From positions 1-16,857 of the forward strand of contig JARFQK010000210.1 in assembly GCA_029287815.1 (NCBI GenBank): a stretch of 16,857 nt of DNA. The letters are read 5' to 3'. This DNA is from Gammaproteobacteria bacterium (lineage in GTDB: Bacteria; Pseudomonadota; Gammaproteobacteria; SZUA-229). Both the position numbers and the translations under genes were made by a program. This document shows positions 1-6,858 of the stretch, piece by piece. Numbering within the stretch: position 1 is the first letter of the stretch; each line of letters opens with the position of its first letter. The notes beneath the pieces were generated by a model that saw only the letters and a list, made by a program, of their open reading frames with translations, had not been told where the DNA came from and did not search any database.

Positions 1-1013
1 TTGCCAAAGAAATGTTCGCGCACAAAGGCGCCGTCTTTCGACTTGTAGTTCTGGTAATCGCCGTCGACCGCTTCGTCCATGCGTTTGCGCAGCAGTCCGT
101 CCTTGTCTCTGGCGAGCACCGGGTCCCAGTAGCCGCCCCAAATGACTTTGATCACGTTCCAGCCGGCCCCGCGGAACACCGATTCCAGTTCCTGGATGAT
201 CTTGCCATTGCCTCGGACCGGGCCGTCCAGGCGTTGAAGGTTGCAATTGATGACAAAAACCAGGTTGTCGAGCTTCTCACGGCCACCCAGCGAGATTGAG
301 CCCAGCGATTCCGGCTCATCCATCTCGCCATCACCACAGAAGGCCCACACTTTTCGGTTCGTCGTGTTCGCTATACCGCGGTCCTGCAGATATTTCATGA
401 ACCGGGCCTGGTAGATCGCCATGATCGGCCCCAGCCCCATCGAGACTGTCGGAAACTGCCAGAAATCCGGCATCAGCCAGGGATGCGGATAGGAGGATAG
501 GCCGTTTCCACTGACCTCCTGCCGAAATTTGTCGAGTTGTTTCTCATCCAGGCGACCCTCAAGATAGGCACGCGCGTATATACCGGGTGCTGAATGCCCC
601 TGCAGGAAGATCAGGTCACCGCCATGTTCATGGCTGTGGGCGCGGAAGAAATGATTCAATCCGACGTCGTATAGCGTGGCCGCCGAGGCGAAGCTGGCGA
701 TATGGCCCCCTAGTTCGGAGCTCTCCTTGTTTGCTCGGACGACCATTGCAAGCGCGTTCCAGCGCACCAGTGATTTGATCCGACGCTCGATCGCCGTGTC
801 GCCAGCATGTGGCTCCTGCATATGTGGCGGTATCGTGTTCAGGTAGGCGGTGTTGTTGGTAAACGGTAGATTCGCGCCTGAGCGGCGAGCATCGTCGACC
901 AGCTTTTCCAGCAAATAATGTGCGCGTTCCAGGCCCTCGTTTTCAATGACCGCATCAAGGGCATCGAGCCATTCCTGGGTTTCCTGGGGGTCAATATCGA
1001 TTTTTTCTGTCAT
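1..1013 (-). CDS. aceE: Pyruvate dehydrogenase E1 component, N-terminal part (partial)
   Basis: Homodimeric-type, thiamine-diphosphate-dependent E1 of the pyruvate dehydrogenase complex. It decarboxylates pyruvate and transfers the acetyl group to lipoyl-E2 in the cytoplasm. Reading the minus strand from the ATG at 1013-1011 gives 337 uninterrupted codons, and the frame runs off the left edge. The full protein is normally near 890 residues, so about 40% is here. The sequence aligns by eye with E. coli AceE throughout. Visible landmarks are RWNA (res 84-87), ELGGHIASF (100-108, with the active-site-region His104), FLQGH (136-140), YPHPWLMPDFWQFPTVSMGLGP (175-196) and the ThDP/Mg motif GDGEMDEPES (227-236), followed by NCNLQRLDGPV. 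The Shine-Dalgarno is weak, with only GAGAAG just before the ATG. E2 (aceF) is expected downstream, outside the window. The gene is divergent from argG, and a candidate promoter lies at 1147-1175. Confidence 0.97.
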   Translation of the reverse strand, partial: MTEKIDIDPQETQEWLDALDAVIENEGLERAHYLLEKLVDDARRSGANLPFTNNTAYLNTIPPHMQEPHAGDTAIERRIKSLVRWNALAMVVRANKESSELGGHIASFASAATLYDVGLNHFFRAHSHEHGGDLIFLQGHSAPGIYARAYLEGRLDEKQLDKFRQEVSGNGLSSYPHPWLMPDFWQFPTVSMGLGPIMAIYQARFMKYLQDRGIANTTNRKVWAFCGDGEMDEPESLGSISLGGREKLDNLVFVINCNLQRLDGPVRGNGKIIQELESVFRGAGWNVIKVIWGGYWDPVLARDKDGLLRKRMDEAVDGDYQNYKSKDGAFVREHFFG

Positions 1014-1146
1014 CTACTTCTCATGCTCTGGGTGCAAATCGCGACGAATCCTGGTCTTCTGCGATTGGCCGGAACTCTGAAATCATTTCTTTGCAGTCAG
1101 CGAGCTTTTATCTGTCGGTTGTTGGTTCATGCCGGTAAGTTGCGGA

Positions 1147-1175
1147 ATTATAAAAGTTAGCCGCGCGTTAGTCGA
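1147..1175 (-). promoter_or_regulatory. Candidate sigma-70 promoter for aceE
   Basis: Read on the minus strand there is a perfect -10 TATAAT (1152-1147) and a -35 TCGACT (1175-1170, 4/6 to TTGACA) with a 17-bp spacer. Transcription would start near 1140 and give a leader of about 125 nt before the aceE ATG. The match is by eye only. Confidence 0.55.
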
Positions 1176-1309
1176 ACTGAAAACGCTGAAAACAATGAAA
1201 TTCCAGTGGATATTGCAGGGTTTGCCGGTTTGCTGGCAGCAGTTGTTCGGGTTTCAGCTATGGTCATTGGCCCTCTGTCGATGATTCGTTTTTCAGCGCG
1301 CTCTGACGG

Positions 1310-1315
1310 TATAAT
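1310..1315 (+). promoter_or_regulatory. Candidate -10 element of the argG promoter
   Basis: A perfect TATAAT lies about 39 bases before the argG ATG, so a start site near 1321 would give a leader of roughly 30 nt. No good -35 hexamer sits 16-18 bp upstream, where the sequence is T-rich (around 1285-1293). The promoter may therefore be weak or activator-dependent. A Shine-Dalgarno GGAGAG at 1343-1348 follows, five bases before the ATG. Confidence 0.5.
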
Positions 1316-1353
1316 CCGCTCCCTGATTATCGAAACCTCAGTGGAGAGTCTTA

Positions 1354-2574
1354 ATGTCTGCCAATAAGTCTTCGATCAACAAAGCGGTACTCGCCTATTC
1401 GGGCGGGCTAGATACTTCTGTAATACTGAAATGGCTGGAAGATACCTACGATTGCGAGGTCGTCACATTCACCGCTGACATTGGCCAGGGCGAGGAAGTC
1501 GAACCGGCGCGGGCGAAGGCTGAGGCGATGGGAGTCAAGGAGATCTACATTGAAGACCTGCGGGAAGAATTTGTGCGTGACTATGTGTTCCCGATGTTTC
1601 GAGCCAATGCGATATACGAGGGGGAATACCTGCTGGGCACGTCGATCGCAAGACCATTGATCGCCAAGCGGCTGGTCGAAATCGCAAATGAGACCGGTGC
1701 CGATGCAATTTCCCACGGCGCTACCGGCAAGGGCAATGACCAGGTGCGGTTCGAGCTGGGCGCCTACGCGCTAAAGCCCGGGGTGCGGATCATAGCGCCG
1801 TGGCGCGAATGGGACCTGCTCTCGCGTGAAAAACTGATGGCCTATGCGGAGCAACATGGCATCGCCGTCGATTTCAACAAGGGCAAGAAATCACCATATT
1901 CCATGGATGCGAACTTACTCCATATATCTTACGAAGGTGGCGTACTCGAGGATCCGTGGGCGGAGCCGGAAGATGATATGTGGCGCTGGACCGTATCGCC
2001 TGAAAAAGCCCCAGACAAGCCAAGCTACGTCGAACTCAGCTATCGCAACGGCGATATCGTCGCGATCGATGGCGAGCAGGTGACGCCTGCTGAGGTCTTA
2101 ACCCGGCTCAACGCTCAGGCTGGCCAGAACGGCATTGGCCGCCTGGATATCGTTGAAAACCGATACGTCGGTATGAAGTCGCGTGGCTGTTACGAAACAC
2201 CGGGCGGCACGGTCATGCTCAAGGCGCATCGCGCGATCGAATCGCTGACACTGGACCGGGAGGTGGCGCATCTGAAAGATGAACTGATGCCCCGTTACGC
2301 CCAGCTGATCTACAACGGCTACTGGTGGAGCCCCGAGCGTGAGATGTTGCAGCAGATGATCGATGCCTCACAGCGCAGTGTCAACGGCGATGTTCGTCTC
2401 AAGCTCTACAAGGGCAATGTCGAGGTCGTCGGTCGTCGCTCCGAAGAATCATTATTCGACGAGGATATCGCGACGTTCGAAGACGATGCCGGTGCGTACA
2501 ATCAGCAGGACGCCGAGGGCTTCATCAAGCTCAATGCGCTGCGCCTGCGCATCGCGGCGATGAAAAGACGCTAA
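1354..2574 (+). CDS. argG: Argininosuccinate synthase
   Basis: Joins citrulline and aspartate, using ATP cleaved to AMP and PPi, to form argininosuccinate. This is the penultimate step of arginine synthesis, in the cytoplasm. The 406-residue product has the usual length of the short (type 1) family. The N-type ATP-pyrophosphatase P-loop AYSGGLDTS is at residues 14-22. It is followed by TADIGQGEE, the substrate-binding stretch YLLGTSIARPLIAK, SHGATGKGNDQVRFE and the C-terminal YNGYWWSPER. The ATG is preceded by GGAGAG at a good distance. The gene stands alone, divergent from aceE and convergent with mgtE, and other arg genes are not adjacent. Its last codons (KRR-stop) run into the short-unit repeat that follows: AAAGACG occurs at 2564-2570 inside the gene and again at 2579-2585 just after the stop. 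Confidence 0.98.
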   Translation: MSANKSSINKAVLAYSGGLDTSVILKWLEDTYDCEVVTFTADIGQGEEVEPARAKAEAMGVKEIYIEDLREEFVRDYVFPMFRANAIYEGEYLLGTSIARPLIAKRLVEIANETGADAISHGATGKGNDQVRFELGAYALKPGVRIIAPWREWDLLSREKLMAYAEQHGIAVDFNKGKKSPYSMDANLLHISYEGGVLEDPWAEPEDDMWRWTVSPEKAPDKPSYVELSYRNGDIVAIDGEQVTPAEVLTRLNAQAGQNGIGRLDIVENRYVGMKSRGCYETPGGTVMLKAHRAIESLTLDREVAHLKDELMPRYAQLIYNGYWWSPEREMLQQMIDASQRSVNGDVRLKLYKGNVEVVGRRSEESLFDEDIATFEDDAGAYNQQDAEGFIKLNALRLRIAAMKRR

Positions 2575-2750
2575 ACGCAAAGACGAATTAAAAAAGTCCA
2601 CAGATGAACGCAGATGTACACAGATGTTATTTGTGCGAATTCCGTTTCAAAGATCACGAAAAGCTTTAGCCCGCATCTATCTGCGTTGATCCGCGTTGAT
2701 CTGAGTTCATCGGTGGACCATTCACTTTGCGACCTCTGCGTCTTTGCGTT
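2564..2750. repeat. Imperfect inverted repeat of ~10-bp units between argG and mgtE
   Basis: Outer arms AACGCAAAGACG (2574-2585) and CGTCTTTGCGTT (2739-2750) are a perfect 12-bp inverted pair. Inside them the left arm has three units beginning CAGATG at a strict 10-bp step (2601, 2611, 2621). The right arm has the complementary pattern at the same 10-bp step (CTGCGTTGAT, CCGCGTTGAT, CTGAGTTCAT at 2681-2710), bounded by TCCAC (2597-2601) on the left and GGTGGA (2712-2717) on the right. The arms differ by insertions and substitutions, so the fold is imperfect. The left end overlaps the argG stop codon and the right end is 13 bases from the mgtE stop. From memory, similar CAGATGAACG and GCAAAGACGC strings occur as dispersed intergenic repeats in several bacteria. 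A copy number in this genome could not be checked. It may serve as a bidirectional terminator for the convergent pair, but no U-tract is clear. Confidence 0.7.
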
Positions 2751-2762
2751 GAAAACGATCGC

Positions 2763-4121
2763 CTACAGCAGGAAGATTGTTGCCAGGCCGAGGAAGACAA
2801 ACAGGCCGACGATATCGGTCACCGTAGTCACGACGACGCTGCCGGCTATTGCCGGGTCGATGCCGATCTTGCGCAGTATCAACGGGATCGCTGCGCCGGA
2901 AAGGGCTGCGATCACCAGATTGATGATCATCGCGGCGCCGATGACTATGCCGATGTTGGCTTCCTTGAACCACAGGTAAGCAATGCCGCCGACGACCAGC
3001 GCCCATATGATGCCGTTGAAGAGCCCGACGATCAGTTCTTTCGACATTAACCAGGTCCTGTTTTGTCGGCTGACTTGACCTAAGGCCAGGCCGCGTGTGA
3101 CCAGCGTCAGGGTCTGTGTGCCGGCGATTCCCCCCATGCTGGCCACGATGTTCATCAGCACGGCTATCGCCACCACTTTCTCCAGTGTGCTCTCGAAATT
3201 TGACACGACCCAGGACGCCATGAAAGCGGTAATCAAGTTTATACCCAGCCACAGAGCGCGGCGTCGCGAGCTGGGAAAAACTGGCGCAAACAAATCTTCT
3301 TCCTCGGTGAGGCCGGCCATGCTCATCACCGAGTGGTCGCCTTCTTCGCGGATCACGTCGACGACGTCATCGATCGTGATTCTGCCGAGCAGCCTCATTT
3401 GATCGTCGACGACAGGTGCGGACAGCAAGTCATTGTCCTCGAATATTCTGGCAACGCTGTCATCTTCGGTATCGGCTGGAATGGCCTCGACGTCGCGGTT
3501 CATTACATCGACCACGTAAGACTGAGGGTGGCTCGTCACCAGCGTTGAGAGCGGCAGTAGCCCGATGTATCGGTTTTCACGTGTGGTAACGATCAAATTG
3601 TCGGTATTGTTGGGTAACTCACCGAGGCGTTGCAGGTAGCGCAGCACAACTTCGAGCGTGACCTCTGGTCGCACGGTGATCGTGTCGATGTTCATCAGGC
3701 CGCCAGCGCTGTCCTCCGGGTACGACAGCACAGCTTCCAAACGTCTTCTGCGCTGTGAGTCCATTGAGGTCAGCACTTCCGATGTGACCTTGTCCGGCAA
3801 CGACTGCACGAAATCGGCCAGGTCGTCCAGATCCATGTTCTCAGTCGCGAGCACGAGGTCCTTCAGCGGCATGTCGCGTATCAGCGTGGTGCGGACCTCG
3901 TCACCAACTTCGAGCAGCACCTCGCCCTCTTTTTCCAGATCGACGAGGTCCCACAAAAGGTTGCGCTCGGTGTAGGGCAGGGACTCAAGCAGGTCTGCGA
4001 TCTCGGCGGGATTCAACTCGTTGAGCATTCGCCGCGCATGCTGCATTGTGCCCGCTTCAAGCGCATCGGACAAAGCCTTGAGCTGTGATTCGGTTCTTTC
4101 TTGGGGATCGTTCTCTGTCAT
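2763..4121 (-). CDS. mgtE: MgtE-family magnesium channel/transporter
   Basis: Inner-membrane Mg2+ channel gated by intracellular Mg2+. The 452-residue product has the full family layout: an N-terminal helical superfamily domain (about 10-135, with repeated EIADLLESLP/DLADFVQSLP-type units), a CBS pair (about 140-260, with DLLSAPVVDD and GRITIDDVVDVIREE), a plug helix, then about five membrane segments (near 288-308, 315-335, 363-385, 390-415, 425-450). The pore region carries NIVASMGGIAGTQT (324-337), and the TTVTDIVG motif has the family's Mg-coordinating Asp (Asp436). The acidic N- and CBS domains fit cytosolic Mg2+ sensing. The Shine-Dalgarno upstream of the ATG is weak. It is the last gene of the minus-strand block, 162 bases after ptsI, with a long hairpin (4214-4287) between them. 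I see no recognisable M-box or other riboswitch there. Confidence 0.95.
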   Translation of the reverse strand: MTENDPQERTESQLKALSDALEAGTMQHARRMLNELNPAEIADLLESLPYTERNLLWDLVDLEKEGEVLLEVGDEVRTTLIRDMPLKDLVLATENMDLDDLADFVQSLPDKVTSEVLTSMDSQRRRRLEAVLSYPEDSAGGLMNIDTITVRPEVTLEVVLRYLQRLGELPNNTDNLIVTTRENRYIGLLPLSTLVTSHPQSYVVDVMNRDVEAIPADTEDDSVARIFEDNDLLSAPVVDDQMRLLGRITIDDVVDVIREEGDHSVMSMAGLTEEEDLFAPVFPSSRRRALWLGINLITAFMASWVVSNFESTLEKVVAIAVLMNIVASMGGIAGTQTLTLVTRGLALGQVSRQNRTWLMSKELIVGLFNGIIWALVVGGIAYLWFKEANIGIVIGAAMIINLVIAALSGAAIPLILRKIGIDPAIAGSVVVTTVTDIVGLFVFLGLATIFLL

Positions 4122-4213
4122 GGAGGACCGGTGTCGTGGCTGTCCGCTTTTGTGATGCAGCGCATTAGTGCTGCAAAAAGTCTAGCACGTCGCCACTGCG
4201 TCAGAGCAATGTT

Positions 4214-4287
4214 TTAGCCCGCATTTCTCACCAGGCGGGTTCGGTCCTACGCCTGATCCCGGGGTTCCTATAAGAAATGCGGGTTAA
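4214..4287. repeat. Long hairpin element overlapping the ptsI stop codon
   Basis: CCCGCATTTCT (4218-4228) pairs perfectly with AGAAATGCGGG (4273-4283). Allowing one G-T pair, the stem extends to 15 bp (4214-4228 with 4273-4287). An inner stem, CAGGCG (4232-4237) with CGCCTG (4250-4255), lies in the loop. The TAA of ptsI (4286-4284 on the minus strand) lies within the outer stem. There is no run of T after either arm, so it is not a standard intrinsic terminator. It could dampen read-through from ptsI into mgtE or stabilise the upstream mRNA end. The word TTTAGCCCGCAT (4213-4224) also occurs at 2665-2676, inside the other repeat flanking mgtE, which suggests a dispersed repeat family. Confidence 0.75.
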
Positions 4288-6014
4288 CGATTGAGCTGGT
4301 CCACTAATGATTCGATTTTCTGCAAATCATGGCAGCGGAGGATTTCCTCGGCCTTGGGACGCAATACGCCGATGTCGCTGTTGTTGATGATATCTTTGAC
4401 TTCCAGAATAGCATTGGCTTGTATGCTGAAATAGTCGAGTCCCATGCCGAGAAGCAGGCGTGTATACCTGGGGTCACTCGCCATTTCTCCGCACATTGAC
4501 ACCGGCACCTTGGCGCTTTTGCCGGCGTCGATCGTAATCTTGATGAGTTGCAGTACCGCAGGATGAAGCGGGTTGTATAAGTAATTGACCTCGTCATCGA
4601 TTCGGTCGATTGCAAGCGTGTACTGGATCAGATCGTTTGTTCCGATCGAGAGGAAATCGAGTCGATGAGCAAAGATTGCGGAGGATAATGCCGCCGCCGG
4701 GACCTCGATCATCGCGCCTATTTCGATGTCATCATTGAAGCGCGCCTTACGCTGGCGTAACAGCTCCTTGGCGTGCTCGACCAGCGCTGAAATTTGCTCG
4801 AGTTCATCAATACTGGTCATCATCGGGATCATCATCTTGACGTCACCGTAGGCTGCAACCCGCATGATCGCGCACAGCTGGTGGATGAAGTTTTCGGGTT
4901 CCTTCAGGCAGCGCCTGATTGCACGCAGTCCCATCGCCGGGTTGTGCGCCATCGGACCCTGGCTCAGTGCATCCCGAATTTCCTTGTCCGCTCCAAGGTC
5001 CAGCGTACGAATCGTCAGTGGCTTGCCTTTGAGCCGGAACAGTGCACGCTTGTAGGTTTTGAATTGCGTTTCTTCGTCGACGGCCTGATTGTTCTCCAGG
5101 AACAGCATCTCAGTCCGGTACAGGCCTACACCGGTGTCGTCAAAGTGTTTGAGGTTACGGATATCCTCAGGCCGGTCGATATTGCCCTGTATCAGAATCG
5201 GGCAGCCATCTAGCGTGATCGCGGGCTTGTTGATCAGCCGTTTGTACTCAGCCTTGCGTTTTAGATTCTGTTGACGCAGGTTCCGGTAGTGTTTCAAAGA
5301 GCGCGCGTCAGGATCGCCGATAACCGCGCCATAATGCCCGTCGATGATCAGTTTTTCGGTCGGATGGATCAACTGACGAGCGTTATGAACCCCGACAATC
5401 GCGGGAATACCAAGGTTTCGGGCGAGAATTGCTGTGTGTGACATGGGTCCGCCGAATTCGGTCACGAAAGCTGCAACTTTTTCGTGTTGCATGACCAACG
5501 TGTCAGCAGGCGTCAGATCATCGGAAATGACGATGCGACCCTTGAGTCTGACCGGTTCGGATGTCGACTTCGGTTTCTCGGCCAGACAGTGCTGAATTCT
5601 TTGCACAACATGAATCACATCATCCTTGCGGGTTCTGAGGTAGGGATCTTCCATTTCATCGAACACCTGCACCAGGCGATCGCACTGGATTTGCAGTGCC
5701 CATTCAGCATTGCAGGAAAATTCCTTGATAATCGATGTGGCGCCTTCGTCAAATGCCGGGTCTTCGAGCATCAGCAAATGTGAATCGATGAATGCCAGGA
5801 TGTCCTCAGGCGTCTCTTGCGCGATCTTTTGCTTGACATCATGTAATTGCTGGCTGGCCTCGGTCACAGCCAGGTGAAGTCTTTCGACCTCCTTTTGATG
5901 GTATTTCGCCGGGACGTTGTATTCTTTCGCTCTTGTCGTGGCGCGCACGTATACATAGGCATTGCCGATAGCTATGCCTTTGGAGACGCCGATGCCATTG
6001 AGTATTATGCTCAA
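4284..6014 (-). CDS. ptsI: PTS enzyme I (phosphoenolpyruvate-protein phosphotransferase)
   Basis: Takes phosphate from phosphoenolpyruvate onto a histidine and passes it to HPr, the first step of the phosphotransferase relay in the cytoplasm. The 576-residue product has the three expected parts: an N-terminal HPr-binding domain; the phosphohistidine domain with GGPMSHTAILAR (188-199, acceptor His193) and GIPAIVG; and the C-terminal PEP-binding barrel with GVGLYRTEMLF (295-305), TIRTLDLGADK (334-344), MGLRAIRR, IGTNDLIQYTLAIDR (457-471) and the active-site Cys508 in SMCGEMASDP. No N-terminal GAF domain is present, so it is a PtsI-type, not a PtsP (Ntr) enzyme. The start codon is TTG at 6014-6012, supported by GAGG eight bases upstream and by the usual distance to GIGVSKGIAIG. 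It lies 27 bases after ptsH, so co-translation is likely. Confidence 0.97.
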   Translation of the reverse strand: MSIILNGIGVSKGIAIGNAYVYVRATTRAKEYNVPAKYHQKEVERLHLAVTEASQQLHDVKQKIAQETPEDILAFIDSHLLMLEDPAFDEGATSIIKEFSCNAEWALQIQCDRLVQVFDEMEDPYLRTRKDDVIHVVQRIQHCLAEKPKSTSEPVRLKGRIVISDDLTPADTLVMQHEKVAAFVTEFGGPMSHTAILARNLGIPAIVGVHNARQLIHPTEKLIIDGHYGAVIGDPDARSLKHYRNLRQQNLKRKAEYKRLINKPAITLDGCPILIQGNIDRPEDIRNLKHFDDTGVGLYRTEMLFLENNQAVDEETQFKTYKRALFRLKGKPLTIRTLDLGADKEIRDALSQGPMAHNPAMGLRAIRRCLKEPENFIHQLCAIMRVAAYGDVKMMIPMMTSIDELEQISALVEHAKELLRQRKARFNDDIEIGAMIEVPAAALSSAIFAHRLDFLSIGTNDLIQYTLAIDRIDDEVNYLYNPLHPAVLQLIKITIDAGKSAKVPVSMCGEMASDPRYTRLLLGMGLDYFSIQANAILEVKDIINNSDIGVLRPKAEEILRCHDLQKIESLVDQLNR

Positions 6015-6022
6015 CCAGGGTG

Positions 6023-6026
6023 CCTC
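6023..6026 (-). promoter_or_regulatory. Ribosome binding site supporting the TTG start of ptsI
   Basis: GAGG on the minus strand, eight bases before the TTG at 6014. No in-frame ATG gives a sensible enzyme I N-terminus, so this site decides the start. Confidence 0.55.
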
Positions 6027-6041
6027 GGTTGCGTGCAGCGA

Positions 6042-6314
6042 TTATTCATCTTCGTCGAAACGGTTGTTGATCAAGTCTTCCAAGGCATCAAGGCTGTCCA
6101 GCGCATCGTTGCCTTTTGCATAAATCGTGATGGTGGAGCCTTTGCCCGCAGCCAGCATCATGACTCCCATGATACTCTTAGCGTTGACGCGTCGCGAGTC
6201 CTTCTCGATATCGATATCGCAGCTGAAACTCGAGGCCAGCCTGACAAATTTGGCGGCAGCCCTGGCATGCATACCGAGTTTGTTGACGATTATGATGTCA
6301 CGTTTTTGTTCCAT
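6042..6314 (-). CDS. ptsH: Phosphocarrier protein HPr
   Basis: Small cytoplasmic carrier that receives phosphate from enzyme I and hands it to EIIA proteins. The 90-residue product has typical length. NKLGMHARAAAKF (11-23) carries the phosphorylatable His16. RRVNAKSIMGVMMLAA (41-56) carries Ser47, the equivalent of regulatory Ser46, in a context that HPr kinase can recognise. The hprK gene in the same block makes this serine a likely real target. It ends in an acidic tail (FDEDE). It sits 5 bases after the EIIA gene and 27 bases before ptsI. Confidence 0.97.
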   Translation of the reverse strand: MEQKRDIIIVNKLGMHARAAAKFVRLASSFSCDIDIEKDSRRVNAKSIMGVMMLAAGKGSTITIYAKGNDALDSLDALEDLINNRFDEDE

Positions 6315-6319
6315 GCTTA

Positions 6320-6706
6320 CTATGAGCTCGCGGTGATGCCACGCTTACCGCCCTCGACTGCAATTTCCGTGAGTTGATTCAGCGGTCGCTGTCGGTAATT
6401 CATTATTCGGAGCAGCATGGGAAGGTTGAGCCCGCTCACCAACGCTCGCTGCTGATGGTCGAGAAACTCAGCTGCAAGGTTGCAAGGAGTGCTGCCAAAG
6501 CTGTCTGTGAGCATCAGCATGCCCTGAGCAGTGTCGAGACTATCGATCGCCGAAGCGATGACCTGTGCCATTTCAGCGGTATCGGAGTCCATGGGTATCT
6601 CGATACACACGGTGTTTTTCGGATCGTCATTCAGTATCGACGCTGTGATCCTGAGCAGGTCGGTGCCAATGCACTCATGTGTGATCAATAGCAATGCAAC
6701 ACTCAT
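6320..6706 (-). CDS. PTS EIIA component, mannose family (stand-alone)
   Basis: Stand-alone EIIA of the mannose/fructose type, which would receive phosphate from HPr. With the ATG at 6706 the product is 128 residues, the normal size of this domain, and begins MSVALLLITHECIGTDLL with the phosphorylatable His10 at the usual place. LTDSFGSTPCNLAAEF (about 67-82) matches the family's TDLFGGTP-type loop. An upstream in-frame ATG at 6799 would add 31 residues unlike the family, so I reject it; neither start has a good Shine-Dalgarno. No EIIB, EIIC or EIID partner is in the window, so the protein is more likely regulatory than part of a sugar permease. Its position between rapZ and ptsH places it in the relay. 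The 152 bases between rapZ and this start hold no evident gene. Confidence 0.92.
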   Translation of the reverse strand: MSVALLLITHECIGTDLLRITASILNDDPKNTVCIEIPMDSDTAEMAQVIASAIDSLDTAQGMLMLTDSFGSTPCNLAAEFLDHQQRALVSGLNLPMLLRIMNYRQRPLNQLTEIAVEGGKRGITASS

Positions 6707-6858
6707 CGAATCTGGCCCGCAAAGCGCATCGTAACCACGCGTCCAATACACTGAACCAACATGGGGGCCAGAGCGTTTACCGTCGGGTTCGGCCTGCATG
6801 TGCGATTCGTTACAGAGTCAATCATGCTTCGTTCAGCGTTGCGCTTGCGACGCGCGGA

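Larger units (their letters stand above)
1014..1353. other. Intergenic region between divergent aceE and argG
   Basis: 340 bases with no credible gene. An 80-codon open frame on the plus strand at 918-1160 starts inside aceE and has no recognisable protein character. The region holds a sigma-70-like promoter candidate for aceE (1147-1175, minus) and a TATAAT for argG (1310-1315, plus). A 9-bp near-perfect tandem duplication, CTGAAAACG/CTGAAAACA, lies at 1177-1194, directly upstream of the aceE -35. A small palindrome, TGCT-GGC-AGCA, lies at 1231-1241. I see no PdhR-type operator (ATTGGT-N-ACCAAT) and no clear ARG box. Confidence 0.7.

Noticed and set aside
2601..2710. CRISPR-like array from the repeated CAGATG units
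   Set aside because: The period is only 10 bp with no spacers of CRISPR size, and the two sides are inverted. No cas genes are nearby.
2722..3252. 176-codon frame on the minus strand at the 3' end of mgtE
   Set aside because: It is a different frame of the same strand as mgtE, is rich in Arg, His and Asp, and has no family character. mgtE covers the same bases with clear domains.
4155..4180. Intrinsic terminator (TGCAGC/GCTGCA stem)
   Set aside because: The stem is only 6 bp with an 8-nt loop. It is followed by A rather than T on the plus strand, and there is no T-run after it on the minus strand.
4122..4283. Magnesium riboswitch ahead of mgtE
   Set aside because: The region is mostly the ptsI-end hairpin. 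I could not recognise an M-box fold, and there is no terminator or anti-terminator pair near the mgtE start.
5847..6377. 176-codon plus-strand frame
   Set aside because: It runs antisense across ptsI, ptsH and the EIIA gene, which are all recognisable families.
6707..6799. Longer EIIA starting at the ATG at 6799
   Set aside because: The extra 31 residues do not resemble the family, and the phosphorylated His falls at residue 10 from the ATG at 6706, as expected.
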